Origin: Alterisphingorhabdus sp038748365
GTDB taxonomy: Bacteria > Pseudomonadota > Alphaproteobacteria > Sphingomonadales > Sphingomonadaceae
NCBI GenBank assembly: GCA_038748365.1
Contig: JBCDIZ010000001.1
Coordinates: forward strand, 62,001-126,000
Reading direction: 5' to 3'
DNA length: 64,000 nucleotides
This document shows, piece after piece, positions 43,502 through 51,895 of this stretch (the first letter of the stretch is position 1; each line of letters begins with the position of its first letter). The notes beneath the pieces were generated by a model that did no database searches, had not been told where the DNA came from, and saw only the letters and a program-made list of their open reading frames with translations. A program made the translations under genes and the position numbers.

Positions 43502-43695
43502 GATCCTCCCCGGGACGGGGAGGGGGAGTGCTGGGTGAAACATGCCCCCAGCATGTTTCAGAATTGTCCGGGGGACAACTCGGCCCAAGCACTCCGAAGG
43601 TGGTGGAGGGGGATTGCCGCTTGCGCAACACTAGCGGAGAACCCCCTCCGCCAGCCGCCTGCGGCGTCTGCCACCTCCCCGTAAACGGGGAGGAT
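43502..43695. repeat. CCTCCCCG palindromic repeat element, copy 5, with nested stems
   Basis: A 194-base copy ending in GATCCTCCCCGGGACGGGGA and CTCCCCGTAAACGGGGAGGA. It carries an insertion absent from the shorter copies: TGAAACATGC/GCATGTTTCA with a 5-base loop, then TTGTCC/GGACAA around GGG. It lies just after the leuA stop, between leuA and the monooxygenase gene. Confidence 0.9.
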
Positions 43696-43697
43696 GA

Positions 43698-45353
43698 TTA
43701 GGCCGAATTCAAAGCACTCAGCAGCGCCTCCAGCGACGCTGTTGCCACATCGGCATTGATACCAATACCAAAATACCTCTGATCGTCGATCAGTACCTCG
43801 ACATAGGCCGCCGCCTTGGCATCCGCACCATGGCCAATGGCATGTTCGCGATAGTCGATAATGTCGATCTCATGTCCCAGCGCTTCGGATAGCGCGTGGA
43901 CTGCGCTTGAGATCAGGCCATTGCCGCGTCCGCTGATCGCGATATCGCCTTTGGGGCTGATGACGGTTCCGGTGAGGAGATAGTCATTGCCGGTACGTTG
44001 TTCCTTATAGTCGCCCAGCCGCCACGCGCTGGCGCCATCGAGGTGGTAATGCGTTTTGAAGCACTGCCAGATATCATCCGAGCGCAGTTCGCGGCCCAGA
44101 TCGTCGGCCAATTTCTGCACCGCGCGGCTGAAATGCGCTTGCAGTTTCTTGGGCAGGCGCAGGCCATAATCCTGCTGCAGCACCCATGCGATACCGCCTT
44201 TGCCGCTTTGTGAGTTAACGCGGATCACCGCCTCATAATCACGGCCGAGATCGGCTGGATCGATAGGGAGATAGGGCACGCGCCAATGCGGATCGTTGCG
44301 CTTGTCCTGATCAGCAAAGCCTTTCTTGATCGCATCCTGATGACTGCCGGAAAATGCGGTGAAAACAAGCTCGCCAGCATAAGGATGGCGCGCGGGTACG
44401 GGCAGTTGATTGCAATGCTCTGCGGTTTTGACAATCGCGTCCATATTCGAGAAATCCAGCTTCGGATCAACGCCCTGAGTGTACATATTGAGCGCCAGCG
44501 TCACCAGATCGACATTGCCGGTGCGCTCGCCATTACCGAAGAGACAGCCCTCAATCCGGTCGGCACCTGCCATCAGGCCAAGCTCCGCCGCAGCGATACC
44601 CGAACCGCGATCATTATGCGGGTGCAGGCTGATAATCACGCTGTCGCGGCGCGAGACATTTTTGCAGAACCATTCAATCTGATCGGCATAGATATTGGGC
44701 GTGGCCGCCTCGACTGTCGCGGGCAGGTTGAGGATTAACGGTTTCTCGGGCGTTGGCTGGATGACTTCGATCACCGCCTCGCAGACTTCCAGCGAGAAAT
44801 CGAGCTCGGCGGTGGAGAAGGTCTCGGGCGAATATTCAAAGCGCCAATCGGTTTCGGGATAACGCGCTGCCTGTTCCATCAGGATTTCCGCGCCCTGCAC
44901 CGCAATATCGCGCACACCTGCTTGATCCAGCCCGAACACAATCTCGCGCCAGGCGGGAGAGACGGCATTGTAGAGATGGACGATAGCGCGATGCACCCCG
45001 GCAAGGCTTTCAAAACTGCGCTCAATCAAGTCGCGGCGTGACTGGGTCAGCACCTGCACCGTCACATCTTCCGGGATGCTGCCGCTATCGACCAGCCCGC
45101 GAATAAACGAAAACTCAGTCTCGCCAGCCGAAGGGAAACCGACCTCAATCTCTTTCAGCCCGATCTGCACCAGTAGGTCAAAATAGCGCTGCTTCTTCTC
45201 CGCGTTCATCGGATCAACCAGCGCCTGATTGCCATCGCGCATATCGGTGGAAAGCCAGCGTGGTGCTTTGGTGATCTGGCGGCTTGGCCATTGCCGGTCG
45301 GGCAGGTCAATGGTCGGGAAAGGGCGGTATTTTTGTGAGGGGTCTTTCAACAT
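43698..45353 (-). CDS. leuA: 2-isopropylmalate synthase, long (type 2) form
   Basis: Encodes 551 residues. It condenses acetyl-CoA with 2-oxoisovalerate, the first step of leucine synthesis. The N-terminus KYRPFPTIDLPDRQWPSR and RWLSTDMRDGNQALVDPM mark the longer form known from actinobacteria. The metal-binding HPHNDRGSGIAAAELGL and the C-terminal regulatory domain (for feedback by leucine) are present. A perfect 6-base stem at 45468-45481 lies upstream; no leucine-rich leader peptide was found. Confidence 0.95.
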   Translation of the reverse strand: MLKDPSQKYRPFPTIDLPDRQWPSRQITKAPRWLSTDMRDGNQALVDPMNAEKKQRYFDLLVQIGLKEIEVGFPSAGETEFSFIRGLVDSGSIPEDVTVQVLTQSRRDLIERSFESLAGVHRAIVHLYNAVSPAWREIVFGLDQAGVRDIAVQGAEILMEQAARYPETDWRFEYSPETFSTAELDFSLEVCEAVIEVIQPTPEKPLILNLPATVEAATPNIYADQIEWFCKNVSRRDSVIISLHPHNDRGSGIAAAELGLMAGADRIEGCLFGNGERTGNVDLVTLALNMYTQGVDPKLDFSNMDAIVKTAEHCNQLPVPARHPYAGELVFTAFSGSHQDAIKKGFADQDKRNDPHWRVPYLPIDPADLGRDYEAVIRVNSQSGKGGIAWVLQQDYGLRLPKKLQAHFSRAVQKLADDLGRELRSDDIWQCFKTHYHLDGASAWRLGDYKEQRTGNDYLLTGTVISPKGDIAISGRGNGLISSAVHALSEALGHEIDIIDYREHAIGHGADAKAAAYVEVLIDDQRYFGIGINADVATASLEALLSALNSA

Positions 45354-45701
45354 GGTGCGAATTATCTGCTCATTCTGTGTGCGGCATAAGCCAGCACGGG
45401 CGCGAAATCATTGTGGTTGAGATAAGCCCTTGAGCGTATGACGCCGGGCGGATGCGCGACGACGGTTACGCCCAAGGGCGTCGAAGTCGTAGAATAAGAG
45501 GCAGATTGCGCTGTTTCATTACAGTTATCGTGACCGTTTATGCCGCGTGTTGCAAGGCGAAACCGCTTGCTGCCGAAATTTTTTCTTCCCCAATGAAACC
45601 TCATATCCCTTCGCTACGAACCCCCATTCGACAACATTGTTACCCAAAGGCACGCAAAAACGTCCTGTTTGGCGCATGCCTGTCAATCAAAGGATGATAA
45701 C
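45354..45701. other. Intergenic region between leuA and the first YHS gene
   Basis: This 348-base gap must hold divergent promoters for leuA (minus) and the YHS gene (plus). It contains the palindrome ACGCCCAAGGGCGT (45468-45481). A minus-strand open frame of 80 codons (45362-45604) has no recognisable features and ends just before leuA; it is not called as a gene. No attenuator could be identified. Confidence 0.5.
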
Positions 45702-46202
45702 ATGAAGACCTTAATGACCTCATTAGCACTGGCGCTGGCCGCAACCACCGGGGCGCTGGCCGCAACCACCGGGGCGGTGGCCGTAAGCAGTGCAGCGATT
45801 GCTGGCCCGACTTTTACTGGCCTTGAAGGCAACACCGCTGTCAGCGGCTATGACGTGGTTTCCTATTTTGAAGGCTCGGGCAAGCCAGTGCGAGGTTCCG
45901 AACAATTCAAAGTGTCTTACAAAGGCGCCAATTACTTCTTCGCTTCGGCCGACAATGCCGCGAAGTTCAAACAGGATCCGGCAGCCTTTACCCCGCAATA
46001 TGGTGGTCATTGTGCTTGGGCCATGTCGCGTGGCTCGCTCGCACCGGGTGATCCGCTGCTCTACAAGGTCGTTGATGGCAAGCTGTATCTGAACTTCAAC
46101 AAGAATGTGCAGCAGACTTGGCTCAAAGATGTCCCGGGCTTTATGGCCAAGGCCGATCAGCAATGGCCCAATATTCCCGATAGTGCGAAATTCGGCGGCT
46201 GA
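45702..46202 (+). CDS. Exported YHS-domain protein, paralogue 1
   Basis: Encodes 166 residues from ATG 45702 after an AAAGGATGA site. A signal peptide leads to a YHS-like domain: GYDVVSYFEGSGKPVRGSEQ, FKVSYKGANYFFASADNAAK and YGGHCAWAMSRG with the conserved Cys. YHS domains are linked to heavy-metal proteins; what is bound here is unknown. The signal peptide contains a perfect 21-base tandem duplication (45735-45776, LAATTGA twice). It is about half identical by eye to the paralogue at 46750, with a Cys-rich gene between them. Confidence 0.88.
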   Translation: MKTLMTSLALALAATTGALAATTGAVAVSSAAIAGPTFTGLEGNTAVSGYDVVSYFEGSGKPVRGSEQFKVSYKGANYFFASADNAAKFKQDPAAFTPQYGGHCAWAMSRGSLAPGDPLLYKVVDGKLYLNFNKNVQQTWLKDVPGFMAKADQQWPNIPDSAKFGG

Positions 46203-46225
46203 GGTTTGCGTTTCAGCCAATGAAG

Positions 46226-46265
46226 GGTGTCGGGGATGATGGGTCGTGATCAAGGCCCCGGCACC
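46226..46265 (+). terminator. Hairpin between YHS gene 1 and the Cys-rich gene
   Basis: GGTGTCGGGG (46226-46235) pairs with CCCCGGCACC (46256-46265) with one G-T pair and a 20-base loop. No T-tract follows. It may be a partial attenuator or mRNA stabiliser in a YHS-Cys-rich transcript. Confidence 0.4.
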
Positions 46266-46318
46266 TATCCATCCATGACGAAACCGATGCGACCGATAAC
46301 CCTTAATGGAGAGATAGA

Positions 46319-46573
46319 ATGTCTATGATGAAATCCCTTACTGCGATGATGACTGTTGCTGGCGGAATGACAATGGCCGCTGTGCCCGTTCAAGCTGCCG
46401 AGGTGCCTCAGACCCAGAATGCCTGTGGTGCCTGCGCAGGATGCAGCGCCTGCGGTGCCTGTTCGGCTTCTTGCTCAGCCTGTTCGGCGGACTGTGGTGC
46501 ATGTGGTGCTTGCGCAGCCGCTGATGACTGCGGCGGTTGTGGCGGATGCGGCGGCTGTTCAACCTCTGACTGA
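46319..46573 (+). CDS. Small exported cysteine-rich protein
   Basis: Encodes 84 residues after a GGAGAGA ribosome-binding site. A signal peptide (cleavage probably after VQA) leaves a mature chain of about 58 residues with 14 cysteines, mostly in CxxC spacing with Gly, Ala and Ser (for example CGACAGCSACGACSASC and CGGCGGCGGC). No known family is recognised; it differs from DUF2282-type bufferins and from metallothioneins in its regular CGAC/CSAC pattern. Flanked by two YHS paralogues, so metal binding or redox is plausible. It ends in a strong terminator. Confidence 0.8.
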   Translation: MSMMKSLTAMMTVAGGMTMAAVPVQAAEVPQTQNACGACAGCSACGACSASCSACSADCGACGACAAADDCGGCGGCGGCSTSD

Positions 46574-46590
46574 ATTGCCTGCAAAAGCAT

Positions 46591-46625
46591 AAAGGGCCTG
46601 CCTCTCCAGAGCGGCAGGCCCTTTT
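46591..46625 (+). terminator. Strong Rho-independent terminator after the Cys-rich gene
   Basis: GGGCCTGCC (46594-46602) pairs perfectly with GGCAGGCCC (46613-46621), flanked by AAA and TTTT. It ends the transcript carrying the Cys-rich gene, so the second YHS gene has its own promoter in 46626-46749. Confidence 0.9.
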
Positions 46626-46749
46626 CATATCTCCATATCGGAAAATAATTCATATTTTCCAATACGATAAGTTTTTTTCGAAAAATGTGTAACGCAAGCG
46701 GAATGATGTGCGAACTGCCTGATGACACAATAATCAAGGAGTTTTCATT

Positions 46750-47301
46750 ATGAAGAAGTCATTTTTATTTGCTGCTGTAGCCAGCCTTGCCCTTGCTGCT
46801 TGTGGTGGAGCCGCTGATGTTCCGGCAGAAGCCGACGCAACAACTGAAGCAACCGAAGCAGCCAGCAATGTAACTGATCTTGGCGGTGAGCCAACTGGCC
46901 CGATCTATACCGCAGAAATTGGCGATACGCTTGCGCTGTCCGGCTATGATGCCGTGTCCTATTTCATCGGCGATGGCGTTCCGGTTGAAGGCAGCGAGGA
47001 ATTCACCGTAAAGTATCAGGGTTTTGACTATCGTTTTGCCAGCGCAGAAAATGCTGAACAATTCTCTGCTGATCCAGCCAAATATGTTCCGGCTTATGGC
47101 GGCTATTGCGCTTGGGCGATTGGCGCCAATGATGCACTGGCACCGGGTGATCCAAATGTTTACGAGATTGTCGACGGCACGCTGTATCTGAACTTCAACA
47201 AGCAGGTTCAGGAAAAATGGGATCCAAACAAGGAAGAGTTTATCGCACAGGGCGACAAAAACTATCCAAACCACGATCCAAGCGAGCACTTCAAATCATA
47301 A
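46750..47301 (+). CDS. YHS-domain lipoprotein, paralogue 2
   Basis: Encodes 183 residues. The N-terminus is a lipoprotein signal (FAAVASLALAACGG) with the lipidated Cys at about residue 18, then a low-complexity linker rich in Ala, Glu and Thr. The YHS-like domain repeats that of 45702: LSGYDAVSYFIGDGVPVEGS, FASAENAEQFSADPAKY and YGGYCAWAIG, then LYLNFNKQVQEKW. Membrane-anchored version of the preceding paralogue. An AAGGAG site precedes the ATG. Confidence 0.88.
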   Translation: MKKSFLFAAVASLALAACGGAADVPAEADATTEATEAASNVTDLGGEPTGPIYTAEIGDTLALSGYDAVSYFIGDGVPVEGSEEFTVKYQGFDYRFASAENAEQFSADPAKYVPAYGGYCAWAIGANDALAPGDPNVYEIVDGTLYLNFNKQVQEKWDPNKEEFIAQGDKNYPNHDPSEHFKS

Positions 47302-47320
47302 GTTGCCAACGCAGATAGCA

Positions 47321-47356
47321 AAAGGGGCGGTACCTTGCGGTGCCGCCCCTTTTTTG
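47321..47356. terminator. Terminator between YHS lipoprotein and yceI
   Basis: AAAGGGGCGGTACC (47321-47334) pairs with GGTGCCGCCCCTTT around TTGC with one G-T pair, followed by a run of T. It ends the plus-strand YHS gene and, with A-tract on its left, may also end the convergent yceI transcript. Confidence 0.9.
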
Positions 47357-47371
47357 TCGTCATTTTCAGAC

Positions 47372-47998
47372 TTACTGTTTTTCAAACGCGACCGAGATAT
47401 CCAGCTCAACTTCATCGCTGATAAACGGAATAGCGTAATTCACGTTGAAATCGCTGCGCTTGATTGTGGTTGTCGCCTCAAAGCCGACAGTTTCTTTCTG
47501 GCTGAACGGATTGGTTCCCGCACCGGTGAACGTTGTGTCCAGAGTGACCGGCTTGGTAACACCGTTCAGCGTCAGATCACCGGTAATTTTGGCGCTAGTA
47601 CCATCAACGGTAACTGCGGTTGAAACGAAACGGGCATCATCAGGATCAGGGCCGAAAAAGTCAGCCGGACCGCCATCTTTGCCGGGGCGTAGCAGATGTT
47701 CTGTCAGGCCTTCGCTGGCGGTGGTGACCTTGGCAACCGGGATGGTGATATCCACCTTGGCACCGGCAAGATTATCCGGGGTCATAGTCAGCGTGCCAGT
47801 GGCATCACCGAAAATGCCGAAATAGTCGTTGAAGCCAAAATGACTAACGCGCCAGCCGATTAGCGTATGGCCGGGGTCGGTCATATAGGTGCCACCGGTC
47901 ACGCGGCTGGCATCGACCTGGCCGGGCAATTGCGGCGCGGATTGGGCGATCAATGGGGTGGCAACGAGCAATGAGGCGAGGATAAGCGCTTTCTTCAT
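47372..47998 (-). CDS. YceI family periplasmic protein
   Basis: Encodes 208 residues with a signal peptide (LILASLLVATPLIAQSA). The YceI lipocalin-like barrel is recognisable from TYMTDPGHTLIGWRVSHFGF and the C-terminal TTTIKRSDFNVNYAIPFISDEVELDI. Members bind polyisoprenoid or other lipids in the periplasm; some are induced by stress. The ligand here is unknown. Convergent with the YHS lipoprotein gene. Confidence 0.93.
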   Translation of the reverse strand: MKKALILASLLVATPLIAQSAPQLPGQVDASRVTGGTYMTDPGHTLIGWRVSHFGFNDYFGIFGDATGTLTMTPDNLAGAKVDITIPVAKVTTASEGLTEHLLRPGKDGGPADFFGPDPDDARFVSTAVTVDGTSAKITGDLTLNGVTKPVTLDTTFTGAGTNPFSQKETVGFEATTTIKRSDFNVNYAIPFISDEVELDISVAFEKQ

Positions 47999-48073
47999 GG
48001 GGGCACGACTCCTATTCAGGTTGGAACTATCAACCTGGTCAACATAGGAAAGCGTAACGGCATTTGCCAGTTA

Positions 48074-48267
48074 ATCCTCCCCGGGACGGGGAGGGGGACC
48101 GCCAAAGGCGGTGGAGGGGCACCTTCGGCATGATACTGAGTTAGATATTACTCGTGATCTAAATATGCTTTGCTGCATTAAGGCCTAGTGCATTAAGGCG
48201 ATATAGCACTATGCTGCCTGTGCCCCTCCACCAGCTTCGCTGGTTCCCCTCCCCCAGGGGGGAGGAT
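48074..48267. repeat. CCTCCCCG palindromic repeat element, copy 6, enlarged
   Basis: A 194-base copy with ends ATCCTCCCCGGGACGGGGAG and CCCCCAGGGGGGAGGAT and inner GGTGGAGGGGC/GCCCCTCCACC. Between these is an AT-rich centre of about 90 bases not shared with other copies, containing the partial direct repeat TGCATTAAGGC (48175-48200). It abuts the ilvC stop. Confidence 0.88.
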
Positions 48268-48268
48268 T

Positions 48269-49303
48269 TCAATTCTTCGCTTTATCCACCAGCTTGTTGG
48301 CGCCGATCCACGGCATCATCGCGCGCAGTTTCTCGCCGGTTTCTTCAATCGGATGTGTGGCCTGCTGCTTGCGTGCCGCCTTCATCTCCGGATTGCCGAC
48401 CGCATTGTCGAGCATGAAGTTCTTCACGAAACGGCCCGACTGGATATCGTCGAGAACGCGCTTCATCTCGGCGCGGGTTTCGTCGGTGATGATGCGCGGG
48501 CCGGTCTGATAGTCGCCATATTCGGCGGTGTTGCTGATCGAATAGCGCATATTGGCAATGCCGCCTTCATACATCAGATCAACGATGAGTTTGACCTCGT
48601 GGAGACACTCAAAATAGGCCATTTCCGGGGCGTATCCGGCATCGACCAGCGTCTCAAATCCGGCCATCACCAGATTGCTGACACCGCCGCAGAGTACGGC
48701 CTGCTCGCCAAAAAGGTCAGTCTCGCACTCTTCCTTGAAATTGGTCTCGATAATGCCCGAGCGGCCACCGCCGAGCGCGGCGGCATAGGAGATGGCGAGC
48801 GCCTTGGCATAGCCATTGCCGGCATGTTCGCTGCTCTCCTGATCCACCGCGATCAGGCAGGGGACACCACCACCGCGTTCATATTCGGCGCGCACAGTGT
48901 GGCCGGGGCCTTTGGGCGCGATCATGATAACGTCAACATCGGGCCGCGCTTCGATCAGGCCGAAATGCACGTTGAGGCCATGGGCAAAGGCGAGGGCAGA
49001 GCCGGGCTGCATATGGCCGGCCAATTCTTCATTATAGATTTTTGCCTGATGCTCATCGGGCGCCAGCATCATAATAACATCGGCCCATACCGCAGCCTCG
49101 GCGTTGGTCATTACCTGAAAACCGGCATCTTCTGCCTTTTTGCGGGTAGCGGAGTCTTTGCGTAGTGCAATCGCTACCTCTTTCACGCCGCTGTCGCGCA
49201 GATTTTGCGCATGGGCATGGCCCTGGCTGCCATAACCGACAACCGCGACCTTCTTCTCGCGGATCAGTTCCATTTCGGCATCGGAATCATAATAGACTTG
49301 CAT
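48269..49303 (-). CDS. ilvC: Ketol-acid reductoisomerase (NADP+)
   Basis: Encodes 344 residues of the class I enzyme of valine and isoleucine synthesis. VAVVGYGSQGHAHAQNLRDSG near the N-terminus is the NADPH site, followed by the MLAPDEHQ motif and the knotted C-terminal domain with EECETDLFGEQAVLCGG metal ligands. It acts after IlvI/IlvH, encoded just upstream on the same strand. Length is near the standard 339. Confidence 0.97.
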   Translation of the reverse strand: MQVYYDSDAEMELIREKKVAVVGYGSQGHAHAQNLRDSGVKEVAIALRKDSATRKKAEDAGFQVMTNAEAAVWADVIMMLAPDEHQAKIYNEELAGHMQPGSALAFAHGLNVHFGLIEARPDVDVIMIAPKGPGHTVRAEYERGGGVPCLIAVDQESSEHAGNGYAKALAISYAAALGGGRSGIIETNFKEECETDLFGEQAVLCGGVSNLVMAGFETLVDAGYAPEMAYFECLHEVKLIVDLMYEGGIANMRYSISNTAEYGDYQTGPRIITDETRAEMKRVLDDIQSGRFVKNFMLDNAVGNPEMKAARKQQATHPIEETGEKLRAMMPWIGANKLVDKAKN

Positions 49304-49368
49304 CGGATAATCCTTGTTTCTGATAAGAGAATATGGGTTATTATGTCTTTGACTTATTGCGCTATGGT

Positions 49369-49884
49369 CTACGCGGCGTCGGGTCCGCGGGCTATGGCGA
49401 CAACGCCGGTGCGGCCGACCTCGACCAGCCCGACTTTGCGCATCAGATCGATAAAGGTGCCGATCTTGCTCGGCCCGCCGGTGATTTCGAAGACAAAGCT
49501 CTCAGTGGTCGCGTCGACCACGCGAGCACGATAGACATCGGCGAGCCGCAATGCCTCGATGCGATGGTCGCCGACTCCCGCAACCTTGACCAGCGCCAGT
49601 TCGCGCTGGACATGCGGGCCGCGTTCGGTGAGGTCGGAGACGCTATGCACCGGTATTAGCCGGTCAAGCTGAGCGATAATCTGCTCGATCACTGCAGGCG
49701 GACCCTTGGTGACGATGGTGATACGGCTGATCGTGTGATCCTCGCTGATATCAGCCACGGTCAGGCTCTCAATATTATAACCGCGGGCTGAAAACAGGCC
49801 GGCAATACGCGCCAATATGCCCGCCTCATTATCAACGATCACTGTCAGGACGTGCCGCTCTTTGATCTCTTTTTCTATATACAT
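49369..49884 (-). CDS. ilvH: Acetolactate synthase small (regulatory) subunit
   Basis: Encodes 171 residues. An N-terminal ACT domain (RHVLTVIVDNEAGILARIAGLFSARGYNIESL) binds valine for feedback, followed by the usual C-terminal domain. It activates the catalytic subunit IlvI, whose gene lies upstream with a palindromic repeat between. ilvC follows 65 bases downstream. Confidence 0.96.
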   Translation of the reverse strand: MYIEKEIKERHVLTVIVDNEAGILARIAGLFSARGYNIESLTVADISEDHTISRITIVTKGPPAVIEQIIAQLDRLIPVHSVSDLTERGPHVQRELALVKVAGVGDHRIEALRLADVYRARVVDATTESFVFEITGGPSKIGTFIDLMRKVGLVEVGRTGVVAIARGPDAA

Positions 49885-49907
49885 CAGATGCTTGCGTTTC
49901 TTTGAAG

Positions 49908-50008
49908 CCCCTCCCCTTTAGGGGAGGGGTTGGGGTGGGGGCTATCAGTCTGGCTATGCGCTTGAGGAACGCCCCCACCCTCGGTCCCTCCCCTGAAGGG
50001 GAGGGAGG
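49908..50008. repeat. Palindromic repeat element, copy 7, between ilvI and ilvH
   Basis: A 101-base element: CCCCTCCCCTTTAGGGGAGG at the left, CCCTCCCCTGAAGGGGAGGG at the right, and inner TGGGGTGGGGG pairing with CCCCCACCC. It sits in the gap between the two acetolactate synthase subunit genes, so it is probably transcribed in the ilv mRNA. Confidence 0.88.
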
Positions 50009-50044
50009 ATAAAGGCATGGCCTTCGCAATGAAAAATATTCCCA

Positions 50045-51796
50045 TCAGACCAGCGCCTTTGCCTCATCATCCGCCTCGCCGGTGACATCATCATCACTAT
50101 GCAGCATGATTTCGGTATGGGCTGCGCCGGACGGGATCATCGGAAAGCAATTGGCGAGCTTGGCGACGCGGCAATCGACCATTACCGGGCCATCGGTCTC
50201 GATCATGCGAGCAATGCCATCATCCAGTTCATCGCGGGTTTCGATGCGGATGCCGGTCCAGCCATAGGCTTCAGCGAGCGCAACAAAATCGGGCAGGGCA
50301 TCGGAATAGCTTTCCGAATAGCGGCTGCCATGGTTGAGCTGCTGCCATTGGCGCACCATGCCCATATATTCATTGTTCAAGATGAAGATTTTGACCGGCA
50401 GTTTGTACTGCGTTGCGGTCGCCAGCTCCTGAATATTCATCTGGATCGAGGCTTCACCAGCAACATCAATCACAAGTGCATCGGGATAGGCAATCTGGGC
50501 GCCGATCGCTGCGGGCAGGCCATAGCCCATAGTACCCAAGCCGCCGCTGGTGAGCCATTTATTCGGCCCTTCAAAATGATAATGCTGCGCCGCCCACATT
50601 TGATGCTGGCCAACTTCGGTAGTGATGATCGCATCATGCGCTTTTGCTGCTTCGTAAAGCTGCGCAATGGCGCGTTGCGGCATAATGATATCGCTATCAT
50701 CTTCCGGGTAGGAAAGAGACTCACGGGCACGCCAGCCTTTGATGCGCGACCACCATTCACTGTAATCCTGCGACTTGGCTTGCTCTTCTTCCCAGCGATC
50801 ACATAGCGCTTCCATAAATGCACCGACATCGGCGACCACTGGTAGATCGACAGGCACATTCTTGTTGATCGAAGAACGGTCTATGTCGACATGGACCTTG
50901 GTAGAGTTGGGCGAGAAGGCATCCAGCCGCCCGGTTACCCGGTCATCAAAGCGCGCGCCGAGACAAAGGATCAGATCGGCGCGGTTCATCGCCAGATTGG
51001 CCTCATAAGTGCCATGCATGCCCAGCATGCCGAGCCATTGCTTTTCTGATGCGGGATAAGCGCCAAGGCCCATCAGCGTTGATGTTACCGGCGCGCCGGT
51101 CAGCTTGGCGAGGCGACGCAGCTGCTCGCTCGCTTCCGGACCGCTATTGATAATGCCGCCACCGGTATAAAGAATTGGCGATTTGGCCTTTTTGAGGAGG
51201 TCCAACGTTGCCGCAACGTCTTGCGGATCGGGCGTATGGGCAGGGCGATAGGTCTTGTGCTGGCTGACCGGCTTGGCGTTAGATTCGGCGCTGGCGACCT
51301 GCACATTTTTCGGGATATCGACCACGACCGGGCCGGGGCGGCCGCTGGTAGCGATATAAAAGGCTTCATGTACCTTTGCGCCGAGCTTGGCCGGGTCTTT
51401 CACCAGAAAATTATGCTTGGTGCAATGGCGGGTGAGGCCAACAGTATCGGCCTCCTGAAACGCATCGGTGCCGATCAGGGTCGTCGGCACCTGTCCGGTG
51501 ATAACCACCATCGGGATCGAATCCATAAACGCATCGGCAATGCCAGTTATGGTATTGGTTGCGCCGGGGCCTGAGGTGACCAGCACCACGCCGGGCTTGC
51601 CGGTTGCACGGGCATAACCTTCGGCGGCATGGGCCGCGCCTTGTTCATGGCGGACAAGGATATGGCGCAGCTTATTATGCTGAAAGATAGCATCATAAAT
51701 CGGCAGCACCGCGCCACCGGGATAGCCGAAAATCACCTCGACTCCTTGGTCTACAAGGGCTTGCACCAATATCTCTGCGCCGGTTTTTTCGGCCAC
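50045..51796 (-). CDS. ilvI: Acetolactate synthase large (catalytic) subunit
   Basis: Encodes 583 residues of a thiamine diphosphate enzyme making acetolactate or acetohydroxybutyrate. Seen are VIFGYPGGAVLPIYDA, the catalytic Glu in VRHEQGAAHAAEGYAR and the FAD region. The ThDP/Mg motif, usually GDGS or GDAS, reads GEAS (VAGEASIQMN) with the NNEYMGMVRQWQ part intact. Forms the holoenzyme with IlvH. First gene of the ilvI-ilvH-ilvC series. Confidence 0.96.
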   Translation of the reverse strand: MAEKTGAEILVQALVDQGVEVIFGYPGGAVLPIYDAIFQHNKLRHILVRHEQGAAHAAEGYARATGKPGVVLVTSGPGATNTITGIADAFMDSIPMVVITGQVPTTLIGTDAFQEADTVGLTRHCTKHNFLVKDPAKLGAKVHEAFYIATSGRPGPVVVDIPKNVQVASAESNAKPVSQHKTYRPAHTPDPQDVAATLDLLKKAKSPILYTGGGIINSGPEASEQLRRLAKLTGAPVTSTLMGLGAYPASEKQWLGMLGMHGTYEANLAMNRADLILCLGARFDDRVTGRLDAFSPNSTKVHVDIDRSSINKNVPVDLPVVADVGAFMEALCDRWEEEQAKSQDYSEWWSRIKGWRARESLSYPEDDSDIIMPQRAIAQLYEAAKAHDAIITTEVGQHQMWAAQHYHFEGPNKWLTSGGLGTMGYGLPAAIGAQIAYPDALVIDVAGEASIQMNIQELATATQYKLPVKIFILNNEYMGMVRQWQQLNHGSRYSESYSDALPDFVALAEAYGWTGIRIETRDELDDGIARMIETDGPVMVDCRVAKLANCFPMIPSGAAHTEIMLHSDDDVTGEADDEAKALV

Positions 51797-51895
51797 TTTT
51801 TCAACCTCTTCTCAAACTGCCGTGAAATCAACGAATCTGTCGGTAAACAGGATGCTGCTATGCAGCAACCGCGGCGTAATATGAATCATAAAATG

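Noticed and set aside
45362..45604. Leader peptide gene for leuA on the minus strand
   Set aside because: The frame lacks a run of leucine or related codons and no attenuator pair was found.
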